A stretch of 64,000 bases of DNA from positions 4,581,046-4,645,045 of the forward strand of contig NC_064041.1 of assembly GCF_932526225.1 (NCBI RefSeq), written 5' to 3'. The notes under the pieces were generated by a model. That model did not search any database and was not told the DNA's origin. It was given only the letters and a program-made list of their open reading frames with translations. This stretch comes from Nematostella vectensis (taxonomy: Eukaryota; Cnidaria; Anthozoa; Actiniaria; Edwardsiidae). Position 1 is the first letter of the stretch. Each line of letters begins with the position of its first letter. A program made the position numbers and the translations under genes. Of the stretch, positions 31,771 to 43,400 are shown piece after piece.

Positions 31771-31999
31771 ATGAGAATGATTAAAATAGAAAAAGCGCGC
31801 GTTTGTTTATCCAGCGTTCCCATTCCGGAATTGAATGAAGGCCATTCCACCAATTCTGCTACCTGTAGCAGAATGACTCGAATGCCATTCTGAACATTCT
31901 CTAACCAGCCATTCCCATTCCAGAATGATAGGAAATAAACGCCCCATTACCAAACGAGTCATTACCGATTCCACAACCACAACAAAGACCTTATCTTAC

Positions 32000-32253
32000 C
32001 ATGGTCGTCGTTGTAAATGGTAAAGAATGTTTCATTCCTGAGAATCGAATCAGTCTTATTGGGAGTTAGAGTTTCTATAAAGATCCTGAAGGTGTCATTG
32101 TATTCCAAGTAATCGTCTGTAGTTATTGGAATTGTAAACGTCTTCTCTGTTTCTGAAGGAGAGATGGTGATATTCTGGAAAACTGGTTTGAAGTCTTGAG
32201 CAGAAGGAATGGACTGGTTTGCCGAGTTTGCAATTATATCCGCCGAGGTCAGC
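32000..32253 (-). CDS. Calx-beta gene, exon 14: domain second half
   Basis: The acceptor ccatattctaag and donor GTAAGA bound 254 bp. It reads LTSADIIANSANQSIPSAQD through FTIPITTDDYLEYNDTFRIF to FFTIYNDDH. Confidence 0.85.
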
Positions 32254-32397
32254 CTTAGAATATGGAACATATGAAAGCCATTATTATACAACGCAAACCT
32301 TAAAACCATTAACAGTGAATCTTTGTCTTCCAACATAACAACAAGCGTAGGAATGAATGAAGGAAGGGGAGAACAGATTGATTACAACTTCGCTTAC

Positions 32398-32503
32398 CTT
32401 ACGATGATATCAACCTCTGCATTATCCGTCTTCATTACGGTCATTGTAATGCTTCCTTCATCCTCCGTTAGATTGTACGCCGCATCCTTTATCCATAAAT
32501 TTA
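32398..32503 (-). CDS. Calx-beta gene, exon 13: domain first half
   Basis: The acceptor is a T tract plus cag and the donor is GTAAGC; 106 bp. It reads NLWIKDAAYNLTEDEGSITM (first residue split) and onward to VDIIV. Confidence 0.8.
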
Positions 32504-33183
32504 CTGAAAAAAAGGGAAACCATATGAATAACGAAGTCTAACGACAAAAGTCTGACTTATCACCTTAACTGAAGGCACTGTAGAGCTATATTCTCGTTTA
32601 CTAATAATCAATTTCACTGAATTCGAATAAAGTTTAAAAATCATGTTAAGAAAACCGGTTTAATATTGGATGCGCATCAATATCTTGTATATGTAAAATG
32701 TTTTATTTTATTGAATTGTAGGGCGAGATTTCCAAGTCGAAAGCAAAGATAGGCACACGTGCATTTTAGATGAAATATCAGATAGATTGTCTTTAACTCC
32801 CCCCAATTCTTTTAACGCCCCTTATCTCTCCCTCTCTTCCCCTTGTTACGGCCCTGACCTTTCTTCTTACCCTGCCTTGATTCATCCCAAGCCTACACCC
32901 TTCCCTTCCATTCTAACAGCCGTGGCCTCCTATTCTTTCCCTCCCCGTTACGGCCTATGCCTCCAAACGTCTCTTCCCCTTACTATCACCCGGCCATCTG
33001 ATACCCTAACAACAGGAGCTATTAAGAGGAATCATCTCAAGTTTGACAAGACTGAAATGTCTGTTTGGCTGGTTCTTCTTTCCCCTTCCCCGTTACGGCC
33101 CTAGCGTTCCAACCTCCTTCCATTATTACGGACCAAATTCTTCCCCTATTTCTATCACCCGGCCCTCTGATACCCTCCTTTAC
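32504..33183. other. Intron 12 DNA, pyrimidine-rich
   Basis: A stretch rich in ccc/ttc words with three ccgttacggcc-type repeats (about 32848, 32945 and 33090). No exon is seen. Confidence 0.4.
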
Positions 33184-33431
33184 CTTTGTCCTCGTTGTCA
33201 ATGATGGTCACAGTGGTTTGACTGATAGCAAAATTAATTATTCCCGTGTCAGTTGTCGTTGTATCTACATGGAAGCTTTCCGGCCACTCCGCGTTATTAT
33301 CTTGTGTAGTAGGCATGGTGTAGTTTATACCAAGAGCCCGCGGTCCGCACGTCAGGGGAGTATTGTCCGCAAGGGTATAATCAGCTTTTCGTGAGTTTGT
33401 GTGGCTTACTATAACTGGACTTGCCGTGATT
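33184..33431 (-). CDS. Calx-beta gene, exon 12: domain second half
   Basis: The acceptor ttttacacag and donor GTAAAG bound 248 bp. It reads ITASPVIVSHTNSRKADYTL and ends TTVTIIDNEDK. Confidence 0.8.
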
Positions 33432-34014
33432 CTGTGTAAAAATGAGAACCCACAGTGAGCCTTTTTTCTTGAGGGTTGTCCAATACAACGAAAAATTAAT
33501 GCCTGACATTGTCTGGAGCAAAAAAGTGTACTGGAGCGTAGCAATAAAATGTCGTCATTTGAGTTGTATGTGTGAGTTGAATTTCACAGTGATAGAAGCG
33601 GAGCTAGTTCGCTCCTGAAAGATAACAGATCTCGTTGCATAACATCATGATCACCTCGGATTCGTTTTCTGAGGGACGATTACTAACGAAATTCCCTCGA
33701 AAACAATTGATGTTTCTAAATTTCCCTCGTGCATTAATGATGAGGGAGATTTAGTTTCTAAATTTACCTCACGCATTAATGATGACGAAGATTTAGTTTC
33801 TTAATGTCCCATTGAACCGTGTTCGCTCATCCAATCTAATATAACTCGTAGTTGCGAGTTCATTTTCTGCGGCGACGGGACTTCAACTAATCATCCCTCT
33901 ATAACTTGTACTGCGTTATAGGTAATGAAAGTACGAAAATTTAAACTGTGTTTAGACCCAGTTCTTGAAATGTTGCACAGGTTGCAACTCTCTGCTTGTG
34001 CTGTTATTGTAATC

Positions 34015-34244
34015 GTGTAGTTACAGAAAATATCCATACCCTCTCAGAGGAGGGGGTCAGAGGTTTAACCCCACCCCTCTGGAATTTCCAACCCCCTGAA
34101 AAAAAATACAGTAACTGGAAAAAGGGCATTCCCTCCCCCCTCCGCTCTAATAATTCCTGGGCGTTTGCCCCCCCCCCCCCCCCCGAATTTCCAATCCCCT
34201 CCATGGGGAGGGGGGTATGGATTTTTTTCTGGGACTACACATTG
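34015..34244. mobile_element. MITE-like G/C-run element, copy 1
   Basis: The left end tgtagttacagaaaatatcc is mirrored by the right end (ggatttttttctgggactaca). The inside has aaccccacccctctggaatt words and C runs. A related copy lies at about 40036-40200. Confidence 0.5.
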
Positions 34245-34275
34245 CAAAGTATTGCAAACAGAAATATACGCTTAC

Positions 34276-34378
34276 TTGAAGTTCAAGTCAATATCGTTGT
34301 TTCCGCTGCAGCCAAAGTTAAAGGTAACATTTTCGCCTTCGATAACTGTGTACGTAGACTCATTGAATGTTATATTGC
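34276..34378 (-). CDS. Calx-beta gene, exon 11: domain first half
   Basis: The acceptor gtttttttccag and donor GTAAGC bound 103 bp, reading NITFNESTYTVIEGENVTFN and onward to IDLNFK. Confidence 0.8.
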
Positions 34379-35123
34379 CTGGAAAAAAACATATTATGTT
34401 AGGTTTCATAGACTCAGATATGATTGTCCTGCTACAAAACATACAGAAAAGATTGTACAGGAATATTATGAACAAAGAACCAAGTCGTTTGTTTCATCTT
34501 CACTTGCATGCATTTGCATTAAATACGGCTCATAGATAATACGACGTTTGAACTTAGTCTTAAAGTCATTAAAGATTAAACTAAACGTCTACTAGAGGGT
34601 AGCCGATACTTTATAAATTTTTACTAAAATCTTTTTGAAGTAAAATGACGAGATTACATGTCAGACACAAAAACAGGGAGAAAAAAGAGGGCGAACAGTA
34701 ACGAGAAATAAAAACAGAGACCGACAAACAAACAGACAGATTAGCAAAAACAGGCCCGTCCCAGGATTCTTGGCTGCGGGGGGGGGGGGGGGGGGGGGGG
34801 GGGTGGGAGGGGGGTGCGAAATCGAAAAAGTGGACCTAATTTTTGCGGGGGGGGGGAAGAGGGGGGAATGAGTTCTCTGATGAAAATCTCCATCCCAAAA
34901 GAACAAAAAGGGATTTTTTTTATGCCTCACAGGACGTTTATTGTCGGATTTGGCTACGTAACGGAGTGATCTAGCTAATGCTTTATCTGTTTATAGTTTT
35001 GTATACAAATAGCACGTCCATTGTGAACCCGTTGTAGGGGGGGGATGCGGGGGATGCGTTCGCACCCTCTGCACCCCCCGTGGTTACGGGCCTCAAAAAA
35101 GAAGGAGGGTAGAGTTTGTCTAC
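34379..35123. other. Intron 10 DNA with G runs
   Basis: No exon is seen. G runs of more than 20 at about 34778-34803 and shorter ones at 34848 and 35036 could form quadruplex structures. Confidence 0.4.
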
Positions 35124-35362
35124 CTTTGTCGTCATTCTCTATTGTAACCGTAGCCTCGTTTGTTGTTCCGATTTTGCTGAGCCAAGAAAATGCCTTGAGT
35201 TGAACTTTGAAAGTTTCGTCGTTTTCTACGATATTATCTTCTGACAAAGTTATCGTGACGCTCTTGGATGTATCGCTTGGAGCAAATGTCACTTGCAAGT
35301 CGGTGATTGAAGTGTAGTCCAGTGCGGATGATGAGTTGGCTGTTACGTCAGACGTGCTAAAA
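35124..35362 (-). CDS. Calx-beta gene, exon 10: domain second half
   Basis: The acceptor gttatttcag and donor GTAGAC bound 239 bp. It reads FSTSDVTANSSSALDYTSIT through VTITLSEDNIVENDETFKVQ to ATVTIENDDK. Confidence 0.9.
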
Positions 35363-35703
35363 CTGAAATAACAAACATATCCCTTCAAATGTCTCAAGCC
35401 TTGTTGACGTTTTCACGCGTGTAGACGTCGTCCACACAATAGACGAAGCATATTGGACTGTAGATTATAAGCTTTATTTTAAAATTGTGGCCGTAGCTAC
35501 AGTAAATATTTGATTCGTTGATTTTTTTTTTTGCGTTTGAATTCGTCCATCGTCCATTCGTCCATTATTCTGCATTGAATAATTAAATTTCGCAGAACTA
35601 GTATTTGGGAACACCACCCTCAAATGACACCATATACAGTGAATAAATGATAAGATTTTAGACAAAGTTGCGGCTGTCTGAGGCCCTTTAAGGAATCACT
35701 TAC

Positions 35704-35818
35704 AGAACAGTCATAGTATGTGATGCAAGCGTAGCTTTGCCCGCCTTGGTAATCGTCACAACGGCCTGTTTAGTGTCTTCCTTGGCTGAGAAAGTTGATG
35801 CCGAAAACTCAAATATCT
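35704..35818 (-). CDS. Calx-beta gene, exon 9: domain first half
   Basis: The acceptor ttgctattgcag and donor GTAAGT bound 115 bp, reading IFEFSASTFSAKEDTKQAVV and onward to SHTMTVL. Confidence 0.8.
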
Positions 35819-36005
35819 CTGCAATAGCAATAAGATCAATGTATGGAATTAATGCATAATCTTAATGTATAAAATCAATGTATAGGAGTCATTTTAGTAT
35901 CATATTCCATACAACAAAGCAGAGAGTATACCTCTAGTTCTACACAAGCTGATACTGATAAAATACTGGGCCCGCTTTAAGGCAGTGGCTTAACTTTTAT
36001 AGTAC

Positions 36006-36244
36006 CTTTATCATCGTTGAGAATAGTGATGGTGGCGTCTGATATGTTGCCAATTTTTGCCGTGGCAGCGTTTATCGGTGTGATTGTTACAGTAAACGTT
36101 TCGTTCAGCTCTACTATATCATCATCAAACAGAGCAATGGGAATCTCCTTAGATATATCATTGGAATCAAATCGTACATTAAAAGTTCCACCACCAAAGT
36201 CTTGACCAGCCCCTGTTAAGGCGGTACCATCGGATGTTGTAAGT
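36006..36244 (-). CDS. Calx-beta gene, exon 8: domain second half
   Basis: The acceptor tattttttcag and donor GTACTA bound 239 bp. It is a textbook Calx-beta half: LTTSDGTALTGAGQDFGGGT, IALFDDDIVELNETFTVTIT, and ATITILNDDK at the end. Confidence 0.9.
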
Positions 36245-36452
36245 CTGAAAAAATATATAGATTATTAGGTTCATTGGTAGGAATGGAACTAGCGCACGTG
36301 GGCCGGTTCCAAGACGGCGGACTACGTTTAGAATCTTAAACCCGTTGTTGTTTTAGCAACTGTTACATACTTAATTATATCGCGTTGCAGCTGTTACACA
36401 TTAAGTTGTTAATTTTTTTAGACATTTTCTTAGCCTTCTACAGCATACTTAC

Positions 36453-36564
36453 TTGACTACAACATTATCAACGCCCTCTGACTTCTGCTCTCTATTAATC
36501 ACCACTTTGACTGGTCCATCGCCTTCAGCAATAGCATAGGTCGACGCCAACAGGGAAAATATTG
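36453..36564 (-). CDS. Calx-beta gene, exon 7: domain first half
   Basis: The acceptor cctattgcag and donor GTAAGT bound 112 bp, reading IFSLLASTYAIAEGDGPVKV and onward to VDNVVVK. Confidence 0.85.
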
Positions 36565-36599
36565 CTGCAATAGGAGGAAAAATTCTAAGTTTTACAACG

Positions 36600-36860
36600 A
36601 TTTCTGAAGTGGGAGGAGGAGATCTCATATTCCTATATGTATCCCACATGCTCCCCTATGTAACCCTCGTACCCCTCTGTCTAACCCACATGTTCCCTAT
36701 ATGTATCCCCCATATGTACCACGTATGTTCCTCTAAGGTAGCCTTCATGTACCCCTATCTGCCTCGCATTTTCCTCTTATGTGGCCCTTATGTTTCCCCT
36801 ATGTACCCCCAAATGACCCCTATGTGACTTCTATGTACCCCTCATGTCCCCTGTCTACCT
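36600..36860. repeat. Degenerate atgtacccct repeat, copy 1
   Basis: Imperfect units such as catatgtaccacgtatgttc and tatgtacccctcatgtcccc. A related block lies at 37640-37880. Confidence 0.6.
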
Positions 36861-37219
36861 TACATGTTTTAACTCATGTGCTCCTTATGACCCCCGTATG
36901 GTGCCACTATATAATCATTTAAATGCTTGCAACCTAACTGGCACTAACCTTATAATCTCATTTTTAATATTCATACCATTGGCTACTACCCCACAATACC
37001 TATACATATGATGTATTTGGTGTGGAGCGAAACCCATTAAGTTGGGATTCCTATATCAACAACAGTGAAGTTGCCACAAGAACTTGCTAGTCGAAATCTA
37101 CTGAGATGGTTATACCACAACACAAAGTTACATTTTTCCGCCCATGTACTCCTCATGACCCCCGTATGTTGCCCAGGGAGCTGAGTAGCCAACCCAGACA
37201 CCCACCCTCCTTCTTTCAT

Positions 37220-37580
37220 GTCGAGTACAATCACCCACCCACTCCTCCCCCCTTTTGTCATTTTGTTTACCATCACCTACCCACTCCTCCCCCCTTTTGT
37301 CATTTTGTTTACCAACACCCACCCACTCCTCCCCCTTTTGTCCTTTTGTTTACCATCACCTACCCACTCCTCCCCCCTTTTGTCATTTTGTCTACCATCA
37401 CCCACACCCTCCTTTTCCTCCTGTCAAGTCGAGTACCATCACCCACCCAATCCTGCCCCGTTCTGTCATGTCGACTACGACCCACTCCTCCCCACTTATG
37501 TCATGTCGAGTAAGAACTACTCCTCCCCCCTTTATGTCATGCTGAGTGTCATCACCCACCCCACCCCCCACCCCTGTACC
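37220..37580. repeat. About 40-bp minisatellite (about eight units)
   Basis: Units of the type ttttgtcattttgtttacca, then tcacctacccactcctcccc. The array gives long spurious open frames. Confidence 0.8.
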
Positions 37581-37639
37581 ACAACGTACCTACTCCTTTT
37601 TTGTGAGCCCCAAAGTGACCAATAAATAACAGTGTTTTA

Positions 37640-37880
37640 CTATTTCTGGAATGGTAGGATGAGATCTCACATTCCCATATGTACCCTTCATGTTCCCCTA
37701 TGTACCCCTTATGCCCCCTGTCTAACCTACATTTTCCAAGGTACCCTTCATTTCTCCTACTTGCCTCACATTTTCCCCCTATGTGGCTTTCATGTTTCCC
37801 GTATGTACCCCCTAATGACCCCCCTATGGTGCCCAGGGGGGCTGACTAGCCCACCCAGGCTCCCATCCTCCTTCTTTAAT
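37640..37880. repeat. Degenerate atgtacccct repeat, copy 2
   Basis: It repeats the order seen at 36605-36860, including gatctcacattcccatatgt and ggtgcccaggggggctgact. Confidence 0.6.
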
Positions 37881-38047
37881 GTCGAGTATTATCGCCAAAC
37901 CCCTTTGTCTCATGTTGAGTACTCACACACCCACACCAAACCCTATAACGTACCAAATTCTCCTTATGATATTTAGGTTTTGTGAGCACCAAATTGTGCA
38001 ATCAATAACAGGGTTTCACTAAATATTTCTCAAATCGCCTGACTCAC

Positions 38048-38280
38048 AAACATCGTCGCTTTTTATGGTTACGGCGCATTGAGATGTAGAACCAACAGTA
38101 ACTGAGCTATCGTCTGACGTCAATACGAGACCAAACTTTTGGTCGGCCTCTTGTATGTTATCATTGATAATAACGACAGGTACTGTCTTGACTGTATCGC
38201 TAGGTGTGAAGGTAATAACTTGGTCGCTCATAGCAACGAAGTCCTGCCCTCCTTTGGCGGTACCATCAGATGTAGTGACT
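38048..38280 (-). CDS. Calx-beta gene, exon 6: domain second half
   Basis: The acceptor tgtttccttcag and donor GTGAGT bound 233 bp. It reads VTTSDGTAKGGQDFVAMSDQ through VPVVIINDNIQEADQKFGLV to AVTIKSDDV. Confidence 0.9.
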
Positions 38281-38639
38281 CTGAAGGAAACACAAAATGT
38301 AATCATTATGTAATTGTGGAAGCTCATATGCAACCTGCTGCTTTAAGCGGAAGTATTTCTCTGTAAACGTAGCCGAAATGTTATTTTATTTTTTTAAAGG
38401 GTGATGAGTATTGCAAGGGGGAAGGGTAAGTAAAATGGTGATGCGAAAAATAGAAAAGATGGGAATTGACAGGGTGTCAAGTTTACTTTTATTTACGCTC
38501 ATTTTTGGAAAAAAGTTAAAAAGTATAAAAGACTAGGCAATCAAATATCAACAGCAAAAAAAATATCACTTTATAGATATATTTCTATATTTCTTGCATT
38601 CATACATTCAAAAATATGTTTCGCTAAGCGCCGATTCAC

Positions 38640-39270
38640 GTTTCATTCCGGCTCAATCCCATAATTCTGACAAAATTATTTTCTTTGTTGGCATGGTGTC
38701 TAACATTGATACCTGCATGCGTTTTAAGGAAATCCAGTAAATTATCCCGATCATGTTTATAGGCCGGACATTCTAACAGAAAATGCCTACACTTTACCTG
38801 TCTGGCATACTAAGCATTTTCTTTCGTTAAGTTTTTTTATATGGCTTTTCATTCCTTCCAGTTTCAATTGCTAGCTTGTGATTGCTTAGCCTGAATTTAG
38901 TAAAGGCAATTATATGGTCAATATTTTTTACGTCCGTTAGATAATCTTCTCAATTGTGGGAAAGTTTAAATCTTCTGAGCGTACGCAATTTGTTCTTTTG
39001 GGCTTGGTCTTTTCTGTTGTCATTTTGAATAGGCTAAGCCATGTCTGTTGTTCAATGTCATAAAGCCTTTGTTGAAGAAAACTGTAAGTTGCTTCGGGAG
39101 TGTTTGTGTCAGTCAGCCAAATATCGCTCCTACCCGCAAGGTCTAGTATTTGTTTAATTTGTTTATGACAAAACTTCTTGTTTTCATAATTAGATATGGC
39201 AGAAAATGCTTTGCGGGATAGTTTTTTGTTATTCCCATTGTTGTCTGAAAGTTTAAGCAAAAGTTTGATC
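38640..39270 (-). pseudogene. LINE (non-LTR retrotransposon) ORF2 C-terminal fragment
   Basis: In several frames on the minus strand: TDVKNIDHIIAFTKFRLSNH then KLAIETGR, a Cys pair (KCLVCQTGKV), and HFLLECPAYKHDRDNLLDF. This order (RLSNHxLxIExGR, CxxC, HFLLxCPxY) is the zinc-knuckle tail after the reverse transcriptase of many animal LINEs. The 5' part (38937-39260) is open for 107 codons. The RT core is missing, and the fragment lies in the intron between exons 6 and 5. Confidence 0.65.
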
Positions 39271-40035
39271 GCTCTACACTTTGCTTTTGTTTTGAGAGGG
39301 AATCGTCCTAATTCAGCCCTAACACGCGTTCGAGCTACTGTATCGGTTTACGCCGAGAAGCCATTTTAGAAACTTTAGTGTGGACCATTTCTATATTCCT
39401 CATGTTTATCTACCGTGTTCCTCGTCTATGAAAGCAGTATGACTTGAAAAAATTACAGATAAATGGGAAAATCTGTTATCGGTGTAGGCGTGGTGTTATA
39501 AGGGAAACACAAGGTTGAAATGGTTTTATACATCTGTGAAAACACGATAGTTTCGGGGCTCGAAACGTTAGTACAACTTCTGTCGTTTTCAGGGAGCCCA
39601 CCCGTCTGTACATGATGAAGGCCGATTTATCCTTTGTTAGTCTATTAGACAATAAAATCTGCAATAAACAGTTAGATATTCGACGTCTCGGATAAGGACG
39701 TTAAACCGTAGGTCCCGTCTCTCCAAATACTACACTACACTAATCTGAACCGGAGGGACGTAAAAAAACCGCTGAGGACGCACGCAGAAACCCTTGCAGT
39801 GACCACCCTCAGTGACAAAACATACATTTCTAACACACACTTATGATTGCAAACTGCCTTGCGCAGTCTGTTATTGAGGATGAGATATCCTAGCACGTGA
39901 AACGTTTAGAGCTTTACGAATAAGCGCTATACAAATGCACAACATTTATTATAATTATTTTGTATATCAATCAAAAAACATATTAATTATTCGTAACGCT
40001 TTTCTGATCAAGTCTGTCAAGGATTTGCATCACAT
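39271..40035. other. Intron 5 DNA, no gene seen
   Basis: A/T-rich stretch. One MITE-like segment follows at 40036. Confidence 0.4.
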
Positions 40036-40205
40036 TTTTGTGAAATCAAAATTTCCAGAGGGGGTGGGGGGTACCGAGTACTATATCTGGAAAATTCGGA
40101 GGGGTGGGGAGGGGGGGGGGAGTTAAATTGGGCAACAAAAATGGAAATTCCAGAGGGGTGGGGGTCATACCTCCGACCCCCTCAATAGGAACTACACAAT
40201 GAGGT
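40036..40205. mobile_element. MITE-like G/C-run element, copy 2
   Basis: It shares gtgtagtt ends and aaattccagaggggtggggg words with 34015-34244, inverted in orientation. Confidence 0.45.
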
Positions 40206-40282
40206 CAAATTAGTGGGTAGCAGTTGTTCCTATATCCTTATATATAATGAAGACAAAAGTGCAGGGAGCGCTGAAGACTTAC

Positions 40283-40394
40283 TTCACTGACACATTTACA
40301 AGAGGTGTCGTGCCTGTTCTTTCGAGTTCTATAGTTGAAGCTGTACCTACATCTTCATTAACAGTCACGCTAGCTGATTTGAATGCAATCGTTA
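40283..40394 (-). CDS. Calx-beta gene, exon 5: domain first half
   Basis: The acceptor atattttcag and donor GTAAGT bound 112 bp, reading TIAFKSASVTVNEDVGTAST and onward to PLVNVSVK. Confidence 0.85.
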
Positions 40395-40469
40395 CTGAAA
40401 ATATAATACAAATAAATATAAATTTTAGACTTTATTCAACGATTCAAGCGGTTACCATCCATTAGATCA

Positions 40470-43400
40470 TCGTGTCAGTATCTTACCATCATTACACATC
40501 CATATATTACCATCATTACCTATCCATATTTTACCTTTCATAGCCAATCATATCTTACCATCATTATACCCATCCCTACTCATCACTGCCCATCTTTATC
40601 TTACCATCCCTATTCATCTATATCTTACCATCCCTACTCATCTATATCTTACCTTCCCACTCACCTATATCTTACAATCCCTACTCATCTATATCTTACC
40701 ATCCCTCCTCATCTATATCTTACCATCCCTACTCATCTATATCTTCCTATCCCTACTCCTCTATATCTTACCATCCCTACTCATCCACATCTTACCTTCC
40801 CTACTCATCTATATCTTACCATCCCTTTTCATCTATATCTTACCATCCTTATTCATCTACATCTTAACATTCCCTACTCATCTATATCTTACCATCCCTT
40901 TTCATCTATATCTTACCATACCTTTTCATCTATATCTTACCATACCTTTTCATCTATATCTCACCATCCCTATTCATCTATCTTACCATCCCTACTCATC
41001 TATATCTTACCATCCCTTTTCATCTATATCTTACCATCCCTCCTCATCTATATCTTACCATCCCTACTCATCTATATCTTCCTATCCCTACTCCTCTATA
41101 TCTTACCATCCCTACTCATCCACATCTTACCTTCCCTACTCATCTATATCTTACCATCCCTTTTCATCTATATCTTACCATCTCTACTCATCTATATCTT
41201 ACCATCCCTACTCATCTATATCTTACCATCCCTACTCATCTATATCTTACCATCTGTACTCATCTATATCTTACCATCTCTACTCATCTATATCTTACCA
41301 TCCTTACTCATCCACATCTTACCATCCCTACCCATCTATATCTTACCATGCATACTCATCTATATCTTAACATCTCTACTCATCTATGTTACCATCTCTA
41401 CGCATCTATTTTTTACCATCTCTACTCATTTATATCTTACCATCTCTACTCATCTATATCTTACCATCCCTTTTCATCTATATTTTACCATCCCTACTCA
41501 TCCACATCTTACCATCTCTACGAATCTATATTTTACCATCTCTACTCATCCATATCTTACCATGTCTACTCATCTATGTTACCATCTCTACGCATCTATA
41601 TCTTACCATCCCTACTCATCTATATCTTCCTATCCCTACTCCTCTATATCTTACCATCCCTACTCATCAACATCTTACCTTCCCTACTCATCTATATCTA
41701 ACCATCCCTTTTCATTTATATCTTACCATCCCTTTTCATCTATATCTTACCATCCTTATTCATCTACATCTTAACATTTCCTACTCATCTATATCTTACC
41801 ATCCCTTTTCATCTATATATTACCATACCTTTTCATCTATATCTTACCATACCTTTTCATCTATATCTTACCATACCTTTTCTTCTATATCTTACCATAC
41901 CTTTTCATCTATTACCATACCTTTTCATCTATATTTTACCATCCATACTCATCTATATCTTACCATCCATACTCATCTATATCTTACCATCCTTACTCAT
42001 CTATACCATCCCTACTCATCTAAATCTTACCATCCTTACTTATCTATATCTTACCATCCCTACTCATCTATATCTTACCATCCCTTTTCATCTATATCTT
42101 ACTGTCTCTACTCATCTATATACCATCCCTACTCATCTATATCTTACCATCCCTTTTCATCTATATCTTACCATCTCTACTCATCTATATCTTACCACCC
42201 CTACCCATCTTTATTACAATCCCTACTCATCTATATCTTACCATCCTTACTCATCTATATCTTACCATCCCTACTTATCTATATCTTACCATCCCTTTTC
42301 ATCTATATCTTACCATCCCTACTCACATCTATATCTTACCATCCCTTTTTATCTATATCTTACCATCTCTACTCATCTATATCTTACCATCCCTACTCAT
42401 CTATATCTTACCATCCCTACTCATCTATATCTTATCATCCTTACTCATCTATATCTTACCATCCCTACTCATCTATATCTTACCATCCATACTCATCTAT
42501 ATTTTACCATCCCTACTCATCTATATTTTACCATCCCTTTTCATCTTACCATCTCTACTCATCTATATCTTACCATCCCTACTCATCTATATCTTACCAT
42601 CCCAACTCATCTATATCTTACCATCTGTACTCATCTATATCTTACCATCTCTACTCATCTATATCTTACCATCCCTCCTCATCTATATCTTACCATCCCT
42701 ACTCATCTATATCTTCCTATCCCTACTCCTCTATATCTTACCATCCCTACTCATCCACATCTTACCTTCCCTACTCATCTATATCTTACCATCCCTTTTC
42801 ATCTATATCTTACCATCCTTATTCATCTACATCTTAACATTCCCTACTCATCTATATCTTACCATCCCTTTTCATCTATATCTTACCATACCTTTTCATC
42901 TATATCTTACCATACCTTTTCATCTATATCTCACCATCCCTATTCATCTATCTTACCATCCCTACTCATCTATATCTTACCATCCCTTTTCATCTATATC
43001 TTACCATCCCTCCTCATCTATATCTTACCATCCCTACTCATCTATATCTTCCTATCCCTACTCCTCTATATCTTACCATCCCTACTCATCCACATCTTAC
43101 CTTCCCTACTCATCTATATCTTACCATCCCTTTTCATCTATATCTTACCATCTCTACTCATCTATATCTTACCATCCCTACTCATCTATATCTTACCATC
43201 CCTACTCATCTATATCTTACCATCTGTACTCATCTATATCTTACCATCTCTACTCATCTATATCTTACCATCCTTACTCATCCACATCTTACCATCCCTA
43301 CCCATCTATATCTTACCATGCATACTCATCTATATCTTAACATCTCTACTCATCTATGTTACCATCTCTACGCATCTATTTTTTACCATCTCTACTCATT

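Noticed and set aside
30051-31853. Histidine/tyrosine-rich and glycine-rich long ORFs on both strands
   Set aside because: Unit lengths of 48 and 54 bp keep frames open in a minisatellite; it is intron sequence between exons 15 and 14.
33996-34539. Two plus-strand ORFs of 124-179 codons
   Set aside because: They run through the C/G-run MITE and the antisense of exon 11; no protein-like features.
36017-36205. Plus-strand ORF of 62 codons
   Set aside because: It is the antisense shadow of Calx-beta exon 8.
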